NCBI RefSeq assembly: GCF_001758465.1
Contig: NZ_MJIC01000011.1
Location: 50,082-114,081, forward strand
Reading direction: 5' to 3'
Length of the DNA: 64,000 bases
DNA from: Marisediminitalea lipolytica
GTDB lineage: Bacteria; Pseudomonadota; Gammaproteobacteria; Enterobacterales; Alteromonadaceae
A model generated the notes under the pieces. That model had not been told where the DNA came from. It made no database searches and was given only the letters and a program-made list of their open reading frames with translations. This document shows positions 49,548 to 64,000 of the stretch, in pieces. The position numbers and the translations under genes were made by a program. Position 1 is the stretch's first letter. Each line of letters begins with the position of its first letter.

Positions 49548-50519
49548 ATGAATATTGATCAAATAAAAGCATTGGCTGAGACCGACATGCAGGCAGTAAA
49601 TCAACTGATCCAGCAACAGGTGGATTCGGATGTCGCCCTGATCAATCAGCTGGGTTTCTATATTGTTAACAGCGGTGGTAAACGCTTGCGCCCATTACTG
49701 ACGGTGCTGGCAGCCAGAGCCCTGGCAATTGAATCAACCCAGCACCACACGCTGGCGGCGATTATTGAGTTTATCCACACGGCAACACTGCTACACGATG
49801 ATGTGGTGGACGAGTCAACTATGCGCCGGGGTCGTGAAACCGCGAATGCGTTGTTTGGTAATCAGGCCAGCGTACTGGTTGGCGACTTCCTGTATACCCG
49901 TTCCTTCCAGATGATGGTTGAGTTGCAGAGTATGCGGGTAATGGAAATCCTTTCTGACTCTACCAACCGTATTGCTCAGGGTGAAGTACAGCAATTAATG
50001 AACTGTAACGATCCGGATACCACAGAAGAGAGCTATTTCGACGTAATTTATGGAAAAACCGCCCGTCTTTTTGAGGCGGCCACACAACTAGCCGCGGTGA
50101 TTACCGGGCAGTCAGACGAAACAGAACAGGCCATGCTAGCCTACGGCCGTCATCTTGGCACTGCGTTCCAGCTCGCCGATGACATTCTGGATTATGAGTC
50201 GGACAGCGATGCAATGGGTAAAAATGCGGGTGATGATCTGGCAGAAGGTAAGCCTACATTACCCCTGCTATATGCCATGTGGCATGCAAAGGATGACGAC
50301 GCCAGCTTAATTCGCGAGGCGATTGAGCAGGCAAACGGGCTGCCTCATTTGCAGCGGATCCTGGGCGTAATGAACGAGACTGGTGCTCTGGCTTATACTC
50401 GCCAGAAAGCGTTTGAAGAGGCAGATATGGCTATTTCTGCACTTAGCGTAGTACCTGACAGTGATTACAAACAGGCACTGATCGCCCTGGCGCACATTGC
50501 CGTTGATCGCAACAGCTAA
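49548..50519 (+). CDS. ispB: Octaprenyl diphosphate synthase
   Basis: Trans-prenyltransferase that builds the ubiquinone and menaquinone side chain. The two aspartate-rich motifs are LLHDDVVDES (about residues 82-91) and QLADDILDYESD (about 208-219), and GGKRLRPLL binds the diphosphate. Length 323 residues. Chain length of eight is by homology with IspB, not seen directly. It converges with the ZIP transporter gene, the two stop codons overlapping by four bases. Confidence 0.95.
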   Translation: MNIDQIKALAETDMQAVNQLIQQQVDSDVALINQLGFYIVNSGGKRLRPLLTVLAARALAIESTQHHTLAAIIEFIHTATLLHDDVVDESTMRRGRETANALFGNQASVLVGDFLYTRSFQMMVELQSMRVMEILSDSTNRIAQGEVQQLMNCNDPDTTEESYFDVIYGKTARLFEAATQLAAVITGQSDETEQAMLAYGRHLGTAFQLADDILDYESDSDAMGKNAGDDLAEGKPTLPLLYAMWHAKDDDASLIREAIEQANGLPHLQRILGVMNETGALAYTRQKAFEEADMAISALSVVPDSDYKQALIALAHIAVDRNS

Positions 50520-51226
50520 AGACTAAAGCCCAACATTCCTATCATAAAGCCGAGGATGCCGCCTAAGGGTGGCACCCAGCTGTTTTCCATGCGCACCTGC
50601 GGGGCAATATCCTGTAACACAGAATACAAAATGCCGCCGGCAGCAAACAACATAATGCCCGATACCACTACCGTGTACTGCGCCAGTAAGAAGTAGCCAA
50701 TCAGAGCCATACCAGGGCCCAGCAACGCCATCAGGGTAAATATCAGCACAATCTTACGGGAGCTGTAAGTGCCGGAGGCTTTAAGCTCTCTGAATGCATT
50801 AAACCCTTCAGGAAAATTCTGCACAGCGACCAGTAAACCAAGCAACACACTACCACCACCCAACGCTGCTGTTGTGCCCAGAGCAATGGATTCGGGTATG
50901 AAATCAGACAGCATGGACGCCAACTGGCTGGCGGGCACCTTATTGCGAGCCAGCCAGATATCCAGCACCATAAAACCCAATGCGCCGAGTAAAAAACTGA
51001 TGCAGGAAGCCGTGGTGCTCAGATCTTTCATCCCGTCTGGCACCAGTACCAATGCAACAGCCGACAACAGCGCACCGGCGCCCATAGCGAGAATGCCATG
51101 GCGTAACTCTTCGTCCAGCCAGTCTGGAAACACGCCTTCCACACAAGCCAGCAAGCCACCGGCGGGCATTGCCAGCCCGGCGATCAAAGCAATGATCACA
51201 ACATAGACAACCGCCGGATCCGCCAT
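50516..51226 (-). CDS. ZIP-family metal transporter
   Basis: Inner-membrane protein of 236 residues with about eight hydrophobic segments and the ZIP fold motifs. In the two metal-site helices the usual first His is absent: SDFIPESIALG stands where H-N-x-P-E is typical and VQNFPEGFNAF where H-N-x-P-E-G is typical. The Pro-Glu pairs are kept. This changes the expected M1/M2 site ligands, so the transported metal, and even transport itself, is uncertain. Convergent with ispB, with overlapping stop codons, and 28 bp after pepQ on the same strand. Confidence 0.8.
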   Translation of the reverse strand: MADPAVVYVVIIALIAGLAMPAGGLLACVEGVFPDWLDEELRHGILAMGAGALLSAVALVLVPDGMKDLSTTASCISFLLGALGFMVLDIWLARNKVPASQLASMLSDFIPESIALGTTAALGGGSVLLGLLVAVQNFPEGFNAFRELKASGTYSSRKIVLIFTLMALLGPGMALIGYFLLAQYTVVVSGIMLFAAGGILYSVLQDIAPQVRMENSWVPPLGGILGFMIGMLGFSL

Positions 51227-51254
51227 AGTTATCCTTAACGTCGATGATACTGGA

Positions 51255-52598
<1,344 letters not shown>

Positions 52599-52635
52599 TT
52601 ATTGGTTATATTTTGGCTGTAACACTACCACGAGC

Positions 52636-54588
52636 CTAAGGTAAAGTCAGGCTGTCTGCCGAGAGTTTCATGCGACTCAAAGTATCAAAGAGATGGGAGG
52701 ACTGTCCCAGCTGGACTTGATAAATATAGCGGTAAGCCATAACAGCTTTAACGTAATGACGGGTTTCGCGATAAGGGATATTTTCTATCCATACATCGAG
52801 ATCCTGCTCACCATGATTTGGCAACCATTCCATGACCTTGCGCCACCCGGCATTATAAGACGCCGATACCAGCACCGGATTATGGTTGAGCTTATCGTTA
52901 AGGTACTTTAAATACTGAATGCCAAACTCAAGATTCTGTTCCGGCTCCAGCAAAGTACCATAACCCACCCGGCGGTTACTGATATAATTTGCCGTACCCG
53001 GCATCAATTGCATTAACCCCCTGGCTCCGGCCGGGCTCACTGCATCGACCATAAAAGAGCTTTCTCTTCTGGCGATGGCCATGGCCATCGCAGGATCGAC
53101 CTGATGCTGACTGGCCTGCTGTTGAAATTTTTCGGCAAACGCCAGCGGGAATCGGCGCCGCACATCATTAAAATACCCGGTTTGAGCAAAACCAATAATG
53201 GCCTGATCGTGCCAGCCCCAATCACTGGCCAACATGGTAGCGGCTTGTTTTTCTTCGTCCGTTAAACGTCTGTTAAGGTAATACCACTCTCGTCGTGCCT
53301 CAACAAAACGCCCCAGCCTGAACCATTCATACGCCCGTTGAACCGCGGGCACTGTGCTTAATCTTGCTAACGAGTAATCACTTACTTCGAGTGGATGATC
53401 GGCCAGTTCCGGGGCTTGTTGAAGTCGGGCGCTGGCCAGAAAGCCATAGTAATGCCGCTCTTTGGCTAGTTCCTTAAACAATTGCTGCTGTGCATCACTC
53501 GCGTTGAGCTCGCCTAAGCCGCGGGCTCGCCAGTAACGAAATGCATCCTGGCGCTGTTCGTCTGAAGGCGCCCCCTGAATTACCTCAAGGGCTTGTTGCC
53601 AGTCACTCTGACGTAACATATACGCCAGATGCCAGTGCCTGACATCCTGCTCGGCATCCGGGACATTCGCTTTGGCCAGCCATTCTGCTGCGTTGTCAGC
53701 CCCTTCTATCACCAGACTGATGGCGATCGCGCGATTAATCTGGCGCAGTTGTGCCTCGCTGAACGCAATTTTTGGTTGCCAGTATAAAAAACCTTTAATG
53801 GCCTTTTGCGGTGTTTGCCAGGCCAGTCGGATTAAACCGTAGTATAAAATCGATTTCTCTTGCTCCGGATACTTACGCGGGAACAAATTGTAATTAAGCA
53901 CCGTTGAGGCTGAGCGGTGAGTTTTACGCCACAGGTCTACCAGATAATGATGGCCAGGGGGTAAGCGGCGCTGTAAGTAGCTCAGTAAATTTCTGTTGCC
54001 ACCGCGAATGACCTTTTCGATTCGCCCCAGCACCATACCGGTGGTCATCTGTCCGGCCTGTTGCCAGCGCCGGAATACCGGGTCACATTCATCCGGTCGC
54101 GATTCACCAGATAGCCACAGTGTATCGACCTGTTCAAACCAGTAATCAGGGTGTTCTGATAACTGCATCTGATAATCCAGATACTGGCAGGTATAGCGTA
54201 CTCCCAAACCGGGCTGATAGGCGTTGATAAAAGCGTTTTTTTGTTTTCGTTTGCTGAGAAGCTCGAGCCAGCGTTTGCGCAACCGGGTAGCCAGGGGCGT
54301 ACCTGCGTAGCGGGCCAGAAATGCCTCTACTGTTTCATCTGACAGGCTATCAAGAGTACGTTCGGCAAGGCGTAATTTAAGATAGGGTACCAGCGGGTAG
54401 TTACCCAGATCCTCAATATCCTTATGAATAGCAGGTAATTTTGACAGCGGCAGGGTGTTGAGTTGCTTTTCGAGGCTAAGAAATTGCTCACGCAACTCCT
54501 CTCGCCGCTCACCGTCCTCAGCAAAAGACGGTAGCGAGGTAACTACGCTAAGTAGCGCGACGAGCAAAAAGCTTCGCAATTCCTGCAC
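52636..54588 (-). CDS. slt: Soluble lytic murein transglycosylase
   Basis: Periplasmic enzyme that cleaves peptidoglycan between MurNAc and GlcNAc to form 1,6-anhydromuropeptides, the substrates of AmpG. A signal peptide (LRSFLLVALLSVVTSLPSFA) is followed by the helical ring domain. The C-terminal catalytic domain has AIARRESSFMVDAVSPAGAR with catalytic Glu, GLMQLMPGTA and VSASYNAGWRKV. Length 650 residues. Single gene upstream of a 400-bp region leading to divergent fadBA. No trpR-like neighbour as in E. coli. Confidence 0.93.
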   Translation of the reverse strand: MQELRSFLLVALLSVVTSLPSFAEDGERREELREQFLSLEKQLNTLPLSKLPAIHKDIEDLGNYPLVPYLKLRLAERTLDSLSDETVEAFLARYAGTPLATRLRKRWLELLSKRKQKNAFINAYQPGLGVRYTCQYLDYQMQLSEHPDYWFEQVDTLWLSGESRPDECDPVFRRWQQAGQMTTGMVLGRIEKVIRGGNRNLLSYLQRRLPPGHHYLVDLWRKTHRSASTVLNYNLFPRKYPEQEKSILYYGLIRLAWQTPQKAIKGFLYWQPKIAFSEAQLRQINRAIAISLVIEGADNAAEWLAKANVPDAEQDVRHWHLAYMLRQSDWQQALEVIQGAPSDEQRQDAFRYWRARGLGELNASDAQQQLFKELAKERHYYGFLASARLQQAPELADHPLEVSDYSLARLSTVPAVQRAYEWFRLGRFVEARREWYYLNRRLTDEEKQAATMLASDWGWHDQAIIGFAQTGYFNDVRRRFPLAFAEKFQQQASQHQVDPAMAMAIARRESSFMVDAVSPAGARGLMQLMPGTANYISNRRVGYGTLLEPEQNLEFGIQYLKYLNDKLNHNPVLVSASYNAGWRKVMEWLPNHGEQDLDVWIENIPYRETRHYVKAVMAYRYIYQVQLGQSSHLFDTLSRMKLSADSLTLP

Positions 54589-54992
54589 AACATCTCCTGT
54601 GTGATTCAGATCTGTCTAACCGAAGCCAGTGTAAAATTTCTTAGCTTAGCTTAACAGTGATTTTCGACGACTTCCTTTTCATCGTGTTTCAGCGCAAAAA
54701 TCAAGCAACAGTGCTAACATCATAGCGGTGATACTGATGCCTGCCTTTAATTTAGCAAAGTTGCCGAAAAAAAGGCAGTAACATACACGTCTATACACAA
54801 CTATAAATAAATTAAATATGCGTTAAAGGGCTTGAAAACGTTACCTTAGGCACCATCTTCCTAGCATAATTGAAACACTTGTTTGAATTTTTGTTGCTAT
54901 TTATGCCGGTATTGGAAAGAATCAGGGTTTTAAACGAACGCGCCTCCCTACAATTTAATTAATTTCACGCGTAATGCTGAAAGGAGACAACA
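54589..54992. other. Divergent intergenic region slt/fadB
   Basis: About 400 bp between slt and fadB, AT-rich in its central part. It holds the PsrA-type site at 54869-54888, a possible TACAAT -10 at 54949-54954 and an AAAGGAG ribosome-binding site (54979-54985) seven bases before fadB. No gene, RNA or repeat was recognised in the slt-proximal part. Confidence 0.5.
54869..54888 (+). promoter_or_regulatory. Candidate PsrA operator upstream of fadBA
   Basis: ATTGAAACACTTGTTTGAAT is a near-palindrome (16 of 20 positions symmetric) with the GAAAC-N4-GTTTG core of PsrA, the TetR-type repressor of fatty-acid oxidation in many gammaproteobacteria. It lies 105 bp before the fadB ATG. Derepression by long-chain fatty acids would be expected. 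Confidence 0.6.
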
Positions 54993-58327
<3,335 letters not shown>

Positions 58328-58348
58328 CTAACAACGCTGAATAATTCA

Positions 58349-58373
58349 GGGCACCAACACGGTGCCCTTTTTT
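58349..58373 (+). terminator. Terminator after fadA
   Basis: Perfect 7-bp stem GGGCACC/GGTGCCC with a 5-nt loop, followed by six T. It ends fadBA just before the convergent gmhB gene. Confidence 0.92.
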
Positions 58374-58376
58374 ATA

Positions 58377-58931
58377 TTAAGCGAAGTAGAGCCTGACAGC
58401 CTCAAGTAAACTCCCGCAACGTTGATAACCGCTAGCTACGCCATCTGCATCATAATGAGAATCAACCAGAAACAGAGCAGGAATACCGGCAGACTGACCG
58501 GCCTGAATATCTGACATCTTGTCACCGACCAACACTGACTCAGCGACATTGATGCCATGTTCTCTGGCCGCTGCTACGATCATGCCGGGATTAGGTTTAC
58601 GAAAAGCACAGTCTTTTAAATATTCACCCTGACCATGAGTAGCGTGGTGAGGACAGTACCTGACATCGGTAATGTGGATGTCCCTTTCTTTAAACTGTTC
58701 GCGCATCCAGACAGTTAGCCCGGCAAACTGTTCTTCGCTATAGTAACCGCGTCCTATACCGGCCTGATTGGTGACAATGATAATGTCATAGCCGTGATTA
58801 ACGATAATCTTACAGGCCTCAAAGACACCAGCAACAAACTCAAAGCTGTCAGGGGAGCTTACATAGCCGTGATCAACGTTAATCACACCATCGCGGTCTA
58901 AGAAAAACGCTTTACGATTTAACTTTGTCAT
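58377..58931 (-). CDS. gmhB: D-glycero-beta-D-manno-heptose 1,7-bisphosphate 7-phosphatase
   Basis: HAD-family phosphatase of the ADP-heptose pathway for lipopolysaccharide inner core. The motif I FFLDRDGVINVDHGYV (residues 9-24), IIIVTNQAGIGRGYYS, and LVGDKMSDIQAG are present. The usual zinc motif CPHH...CxCRKP is altered: CPHHAT is present but the second half reads CAFRKPNPGM, Phe replacing the last Cys. Length 184 residues. Convergent with fadA. Heptose pathway partners are not in this window. Confidence 0.92.
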   Translation of the reverse strand: MTKLNRKAFFLDRDGVINVDHGYVSSPDSFEFVAGVFEACKIIVNHGYDIIIVTNQAGIGRGYYSEEQFAGLTVWMREQFKERDIHITDVRYCPHHATHGQGEYLKDCAFRKPNPGMIVAAAREHGINVAESVLVGDKMSDIQAGQSAGIPALFLVDSHYDADGVASGYQRCGSLLEAVRLYFA

Positions 58932-59030
58932 TTTACTTCCAGGTATATTAAAACCAACGTACTACGTGCGCTGAGTACAACAGAATAGTTATCAATAGTG
59001 TATGAAAAAAACGGTATGCTTTAAACGTTA

Positions 59031-59594
59031 TCAACGATAACAATCAATCGGAAAGTACTCGGTGATCTCGATTGCATTATCACCATTTATATTTATTACA
59101 TAAGTGCGGTAAGCAACCTTTTCCTTTAGACCATTCGCGCTAAGGGCTATCTCAGTAAGGCCGAAATCGAATATTTCTCGGTATGATTCCAGTCCCTCAT
59201 CTCTTAGTAGTTCACCGATACCAATTTGATTGGCCACAATACGGCTGGCCGTAGACGATGGAAGTTTATTAAGGCAAAGATAAGAATCCGCTGTGGCGTA
59301 GATCTGACTGGAATGCTGACCAACAAGCTGTATCTCTCGATGCAAGAACTGTTGGTTATCTGAGGTATCAAAGACCGTTTCTCTTAGTGGCGCGTCTACC
59401 AGTTCCTGGGTAATGCTTACAACACTGATGGGTTCCCAGTAATAGGCTTCCAGACTTTTAGTGACCGTACCGTCGGTGACTAAAAGTGTGCGTAAAAATG
59501 GCGGAAGTACAGATAGATCAACACTCTCACCACGACTGTTTAAAACAGTTCCGCCATGAATAAATCCCTTTGTTTTAAAATGCTTTCTGATCAC
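59031..59594 (-). CDS. Chorismate-lyase-like protein (DUF98/UbiC fold)
   Basis: Protein of 187 residues resembling the DUF98 branch of the chorismate pyruvate-lyase family, which produces 4-hydroxybenzoate. Visible blocks are LPPFLRTLLVTDGTVTKSLE (about residues 30-49), then EPISV, and REIQL with Arg86. IGELL, with Glu128, could supply the second catalytic residue. No signal peptide. It is an isolated gene, more AT-rich than its neighbours, with only gmhB nearby and a repeat array upstream. No ubiA lies beside it. Function could be other than ubiquinone synthesis, since DUF98 members are also found in pigment pathways. Confidence 0.6.
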   Translation of the reverse strand: MIRKHFKTKGFIHGGTVLNSRGESVDLSVLPPFLRTLLVTDGTVTKSLEAYYWEPISVVSITQELVDAPLRETVFDTSDNQQFLHREIQLVGQHSSQIYATADSYLCLNKLPSSTASRIVANQIGIGELLRDEGLESYREIFDFGLTEIALSANGLKEKVAYRTYVININGDNAIEITEYFPIDCYR

Positions 59595-59691
59595 TTAGAT
59601 ACTTACTTGTACTATTTGAATGGATTTTAGCATTTTACCTTTATAAGTTCTCCGTACAGTGCCTTTTTTGATTCTACAATTACACCATGGA

Positions 59692-60113
59692 GATCCCCGA
59701 TAAGCACTGCGTGCTTTCGGGGATGACGGTTTTTTCTTTTATTAGTGCTGGGTATAGGCTCTTTTGAACTCTACGGTTGCACGAGGGGGATCCCCGATAA
59801 GCACTGCGTGCTTTCGGGGATGACATTCTTTCTTTTCTTAGTGCTGGGTATAGGCTCTTTTAAACTCTACGGTTGCACGAGGGGGATCCCCGATAAGCAC
59901 TGTGTGCTTTCGGGGATGACGGAGATGTATTAGCGATAGCGTCGGTGCGCTTTTTGACTCTACGGTTGCACGAGGGGGATCCCCGATAAGCACGGTGTGC
60001 TTTCGGGGATGACGGTTCTTTTTCTTTTCTTAGTGCTGGGTATAGTGCTCTTTTGAACTCTAAGGTTGTGCGACGGAGGTCCCGGATAAGTACTGCGTGC
60101 ATTCCTGGATGAC
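59692..60113. repeat. Tandem array of five hairpin repeats
   Basis: Five 36-bp cores begin at 59692, 59789, 59885, 59978 and 60078, a period of 93-100 bp. Each core has the form GATCCCCGATAAGCAC, 3-nt loop, GTGCTTTCGGGGATGAC. It folds into a hairpin with TCCCCGA/TCGGGGA and AAGCAC/GTGCTT stems. Loops are TGC, TGC, TGT and GGT in copies 1-4, which differ nowhere else in the core. Copy 5 is degenerate and its stem is broken. The linker (containing TCTACGGTTGCACGAGGG) is also repeated. Resembles the REP-type ATCCCCG palindromes found between genes in many bacteria. Reading frames across it are artefacts. Confidence 0.85.
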
Positions 60114-60120
60114 ATTCTTT

Positions 60121-60402
60121 CTTTTATTTAATTATTGTCTCACATGGGGGTGAAGAACGGTGCTTCGTAGAAGCATGTCGAATGCCGGTGGCATTCGGCA
60201 AGTGATGAACGCGAGCCATGGATGGCGAGCTGGACGCCCGCTACAGGGATGTATCACTAAAGGACGCTGTTCGCAGAGGGTTTATGGATATGACCCTCGA
60301 TGGTTAGGCTCTCATGGGAGTGGCACGCAGTGCCTTTCTAAGGTAAAGGGCTATCCTGATGTTGCTGATAGTAGGGACGACGTCGTATTCATCGCCAGAT
60401 GC
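60121..60402. other. Gene-free, hairpin-rich region beside the rRNA terminator
   Basis: No convincing gene. It contains several short inverted repeats: TGCTTC/GAAGCA (60161-60175), GAATGCC/GGCATTC (60180-60196), GGCA/TGCC and CTATC/GATAG pairs, and the palindrome ACGACGTCGT. It may be the remnant of a repeat element or processing sequence after the rRNA operon. Nothing further can be supported. Confidence 0.4.
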
Positions 60403-60435
60403 AAAAAAGGGCTACCCTTTCGGATAGCCCTTTTT
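60403..60435 (-). terminator. rRNA operon terminator
   Basis: On the minus strand the stem GGGCTATCC/GGGTAGCCC (one G-T pair), with a GAAA tetraloop, is followed by six T. It lies about 15 bp after the 5S 3' end. Confidence 0.9.
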
Positions 60436-60448
60436 CTTAGAATTGGGA

Positions 60449-60566
60449 GCCTGGCGGTGTTCTACTCTCACATGGGGAGACCCCACACTACCATCGACGC
60501 TAACGTGTTTCACTTCTGAGTTCGGAATGGATTCAGGTGGGACCACGTCGCTATTGCCGCCAGGCA
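60449..60566 (-). rRNA. rrf: 5S ribosomal RNA
   Basis: The minus strand starts TGCCTGGCGGC and contains CCGAACTCAGAAGTGAAAC and GATGGTAGTGTGGGGTCTCC, followed by the complementary CCGCCAGG end. It is about 118 nt. Ends are set by this terminal helix and could be off by a base or two. It follows 23S after a spacer of about 225 nt with no tRNA gene seen, and is followed by the operon terminator. Confidence 0.97.
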
Positions 60567-60791
60567 TTAACTTGTATTAACAATTTCGGAAAGCTTTGAT
60601 ATTCGTATCAATCAGAGTAACTAAACTACTCTCACTTAATAATTAGACAGTCTACTCAAACAACACTCTAAATGCTTATAAACGTTACACTTTAGCGAGC
60701 TAATAAAATCTCAGCAAAATCGCATTTTGCGGTTAAAGATTTTATCGCGACTGCGCTTTAGCGCGTTTATATAAAGCTACTTAGGCGTTGT

Positions 60792-63661
<2,870 letters not shown>

Positions 63662-64000
63662 TACAACCCTAAATAGCTTCCCAGGTTACCCTGTTCGTCG
63701 TAGCCACTGTCTTATTCACATGAGTAAGGAATAAGGTTTGCTACCGTACAATACTATCCAAAGGATGCGACATCCTAAAAGGATGGATAACGTTGCGCCT
63801 AACCTCCGCCTTTTTATCCGGAGCCAGGTGTGCATTAAAGCACTGTTGTATGCATGACTGTCTAATCAAATTTACGTTTGCAACTTTCGTTGCGCCGTAT
63901 GTCAAGTAGAGAGTAGTCTTGAAAGAACATCTTTCGATATTCTCAGTTACTCAATATTGATTGATTACTAAATATCAGCTTTCCAAATTGTTAAAGAACG
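63662..64000 (-). other. 16S-23S internal transcribed spacer, partial
   Basis: About 340 nt of spacer are visible before the window ends. No tRNA-Ile, tRNA-Ala or tRNA-Glu gene is recognisable in this part. On the minus strand the visible spacer begins GTTCTTTAACAATTTGGAA, a boxA-like antitermination sequence common in gammaproteobacterial rRNA spacers. Any tRNA gene would have to lie nearer 16S, outside the window. Confidence 0.75.

Noticed and set aside
59745..60102. Reading frames of 62 and 80 residues within the repeat array
   Set aside because: Their sequence simply repeats with the 97-bp unit; no ribosome-binding site or coding character.

Overview
The window is chromosomal core sequence from a gammaproteobacterium, most likely a marine member of the Alteromonadaceae (Alteromonas and relatives). 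I infer this from gene order that matches Escherichia coli in blocks (yqiA-cpdA-yqiB-nudF/tolC; rapA-rluA; mutH/rppH-ptsP-lgt-thyA; ftsB-ispD-ispF-truD-surE-pcm-nlpD-rpoS; rplU-rpmA/ispB; fadBA), combined with Alteromonadales features such as a PsrA-type site at fadBA and orphan families (TIGR03545, a PEP-CTERM TPR lipoprotein). I made no database search, so the genus is not assigned. No transposase, prophage, CRISPR array, defence island or tRNA gene was recognised.

Layout. 0-2.3 kb: the minus-strand nudF-yqiB-cpdA-yqiA operon (yqiA runs off the left edge), divergent from tolC (2.6-3.9 kb). 4-9.4 kb: a small unknown gene, a voltage-gated-type ion channel, a DUF418 membrane protein and a 924-residue TPR lipoprotein. 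9.5-15.3 kb: deaD, cysG, a transglutaminase-like protein and a PIN-PhoH ATPase. 15.6-22.1 kb: rapA, rluA, a DUF3530 protein, an unknown 107-residue protein and an AmpG-like permease. 22.1-29.5 kb: one long minus-strand run, rppH-ptsP-tauE-lgt-thyA-response regulator-diguanylate cyclase. 29.6-34.1 kb: mutH, a ferredoxin behind a clear FNR-type box, a membrane protein with an AraC-like tail, a CYTH-CHAD triphosphatase and a YgiM-like SH3 protein. 34.2-40 kb: putA and a TIGR03545 protein.

40-46.6 kb is the ftsB-to-rpoS block, which joins cell division, isoprenoid precursor synthesis, tRNA modification, protein repair, cell-wall hydrolase activation and the stationary-phase sigma factor. 46.6-50.5 kb holds folA, obgE, rpmA, rplU and the divergent ispB. 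50.5-58.9 kb holds a ZIP transporter, pepQ, slt, fadBA and gmhB. 59-64 kb holds an orphan chorismate-lyase-like gene, a five-unit tandem array of hairpin repeats (period about 97 bp), and the 3' part of a minus-strand rRNA operon (5S, complete 23S and part of the 16S-23S spacer; 16S lies outside).

The window is mainly housekeeping. I found no convincing undescribed multi-gene system. The most interesting leads are a response regulator fused to a CheC-type phosphatase and overlapping a diguanylate cyclase, an ion channel with an unusually acidic selectivity filter, a membrane-embedded AraC-like protein, and the hairpin array in which the first four copies differ only in the apical loop.
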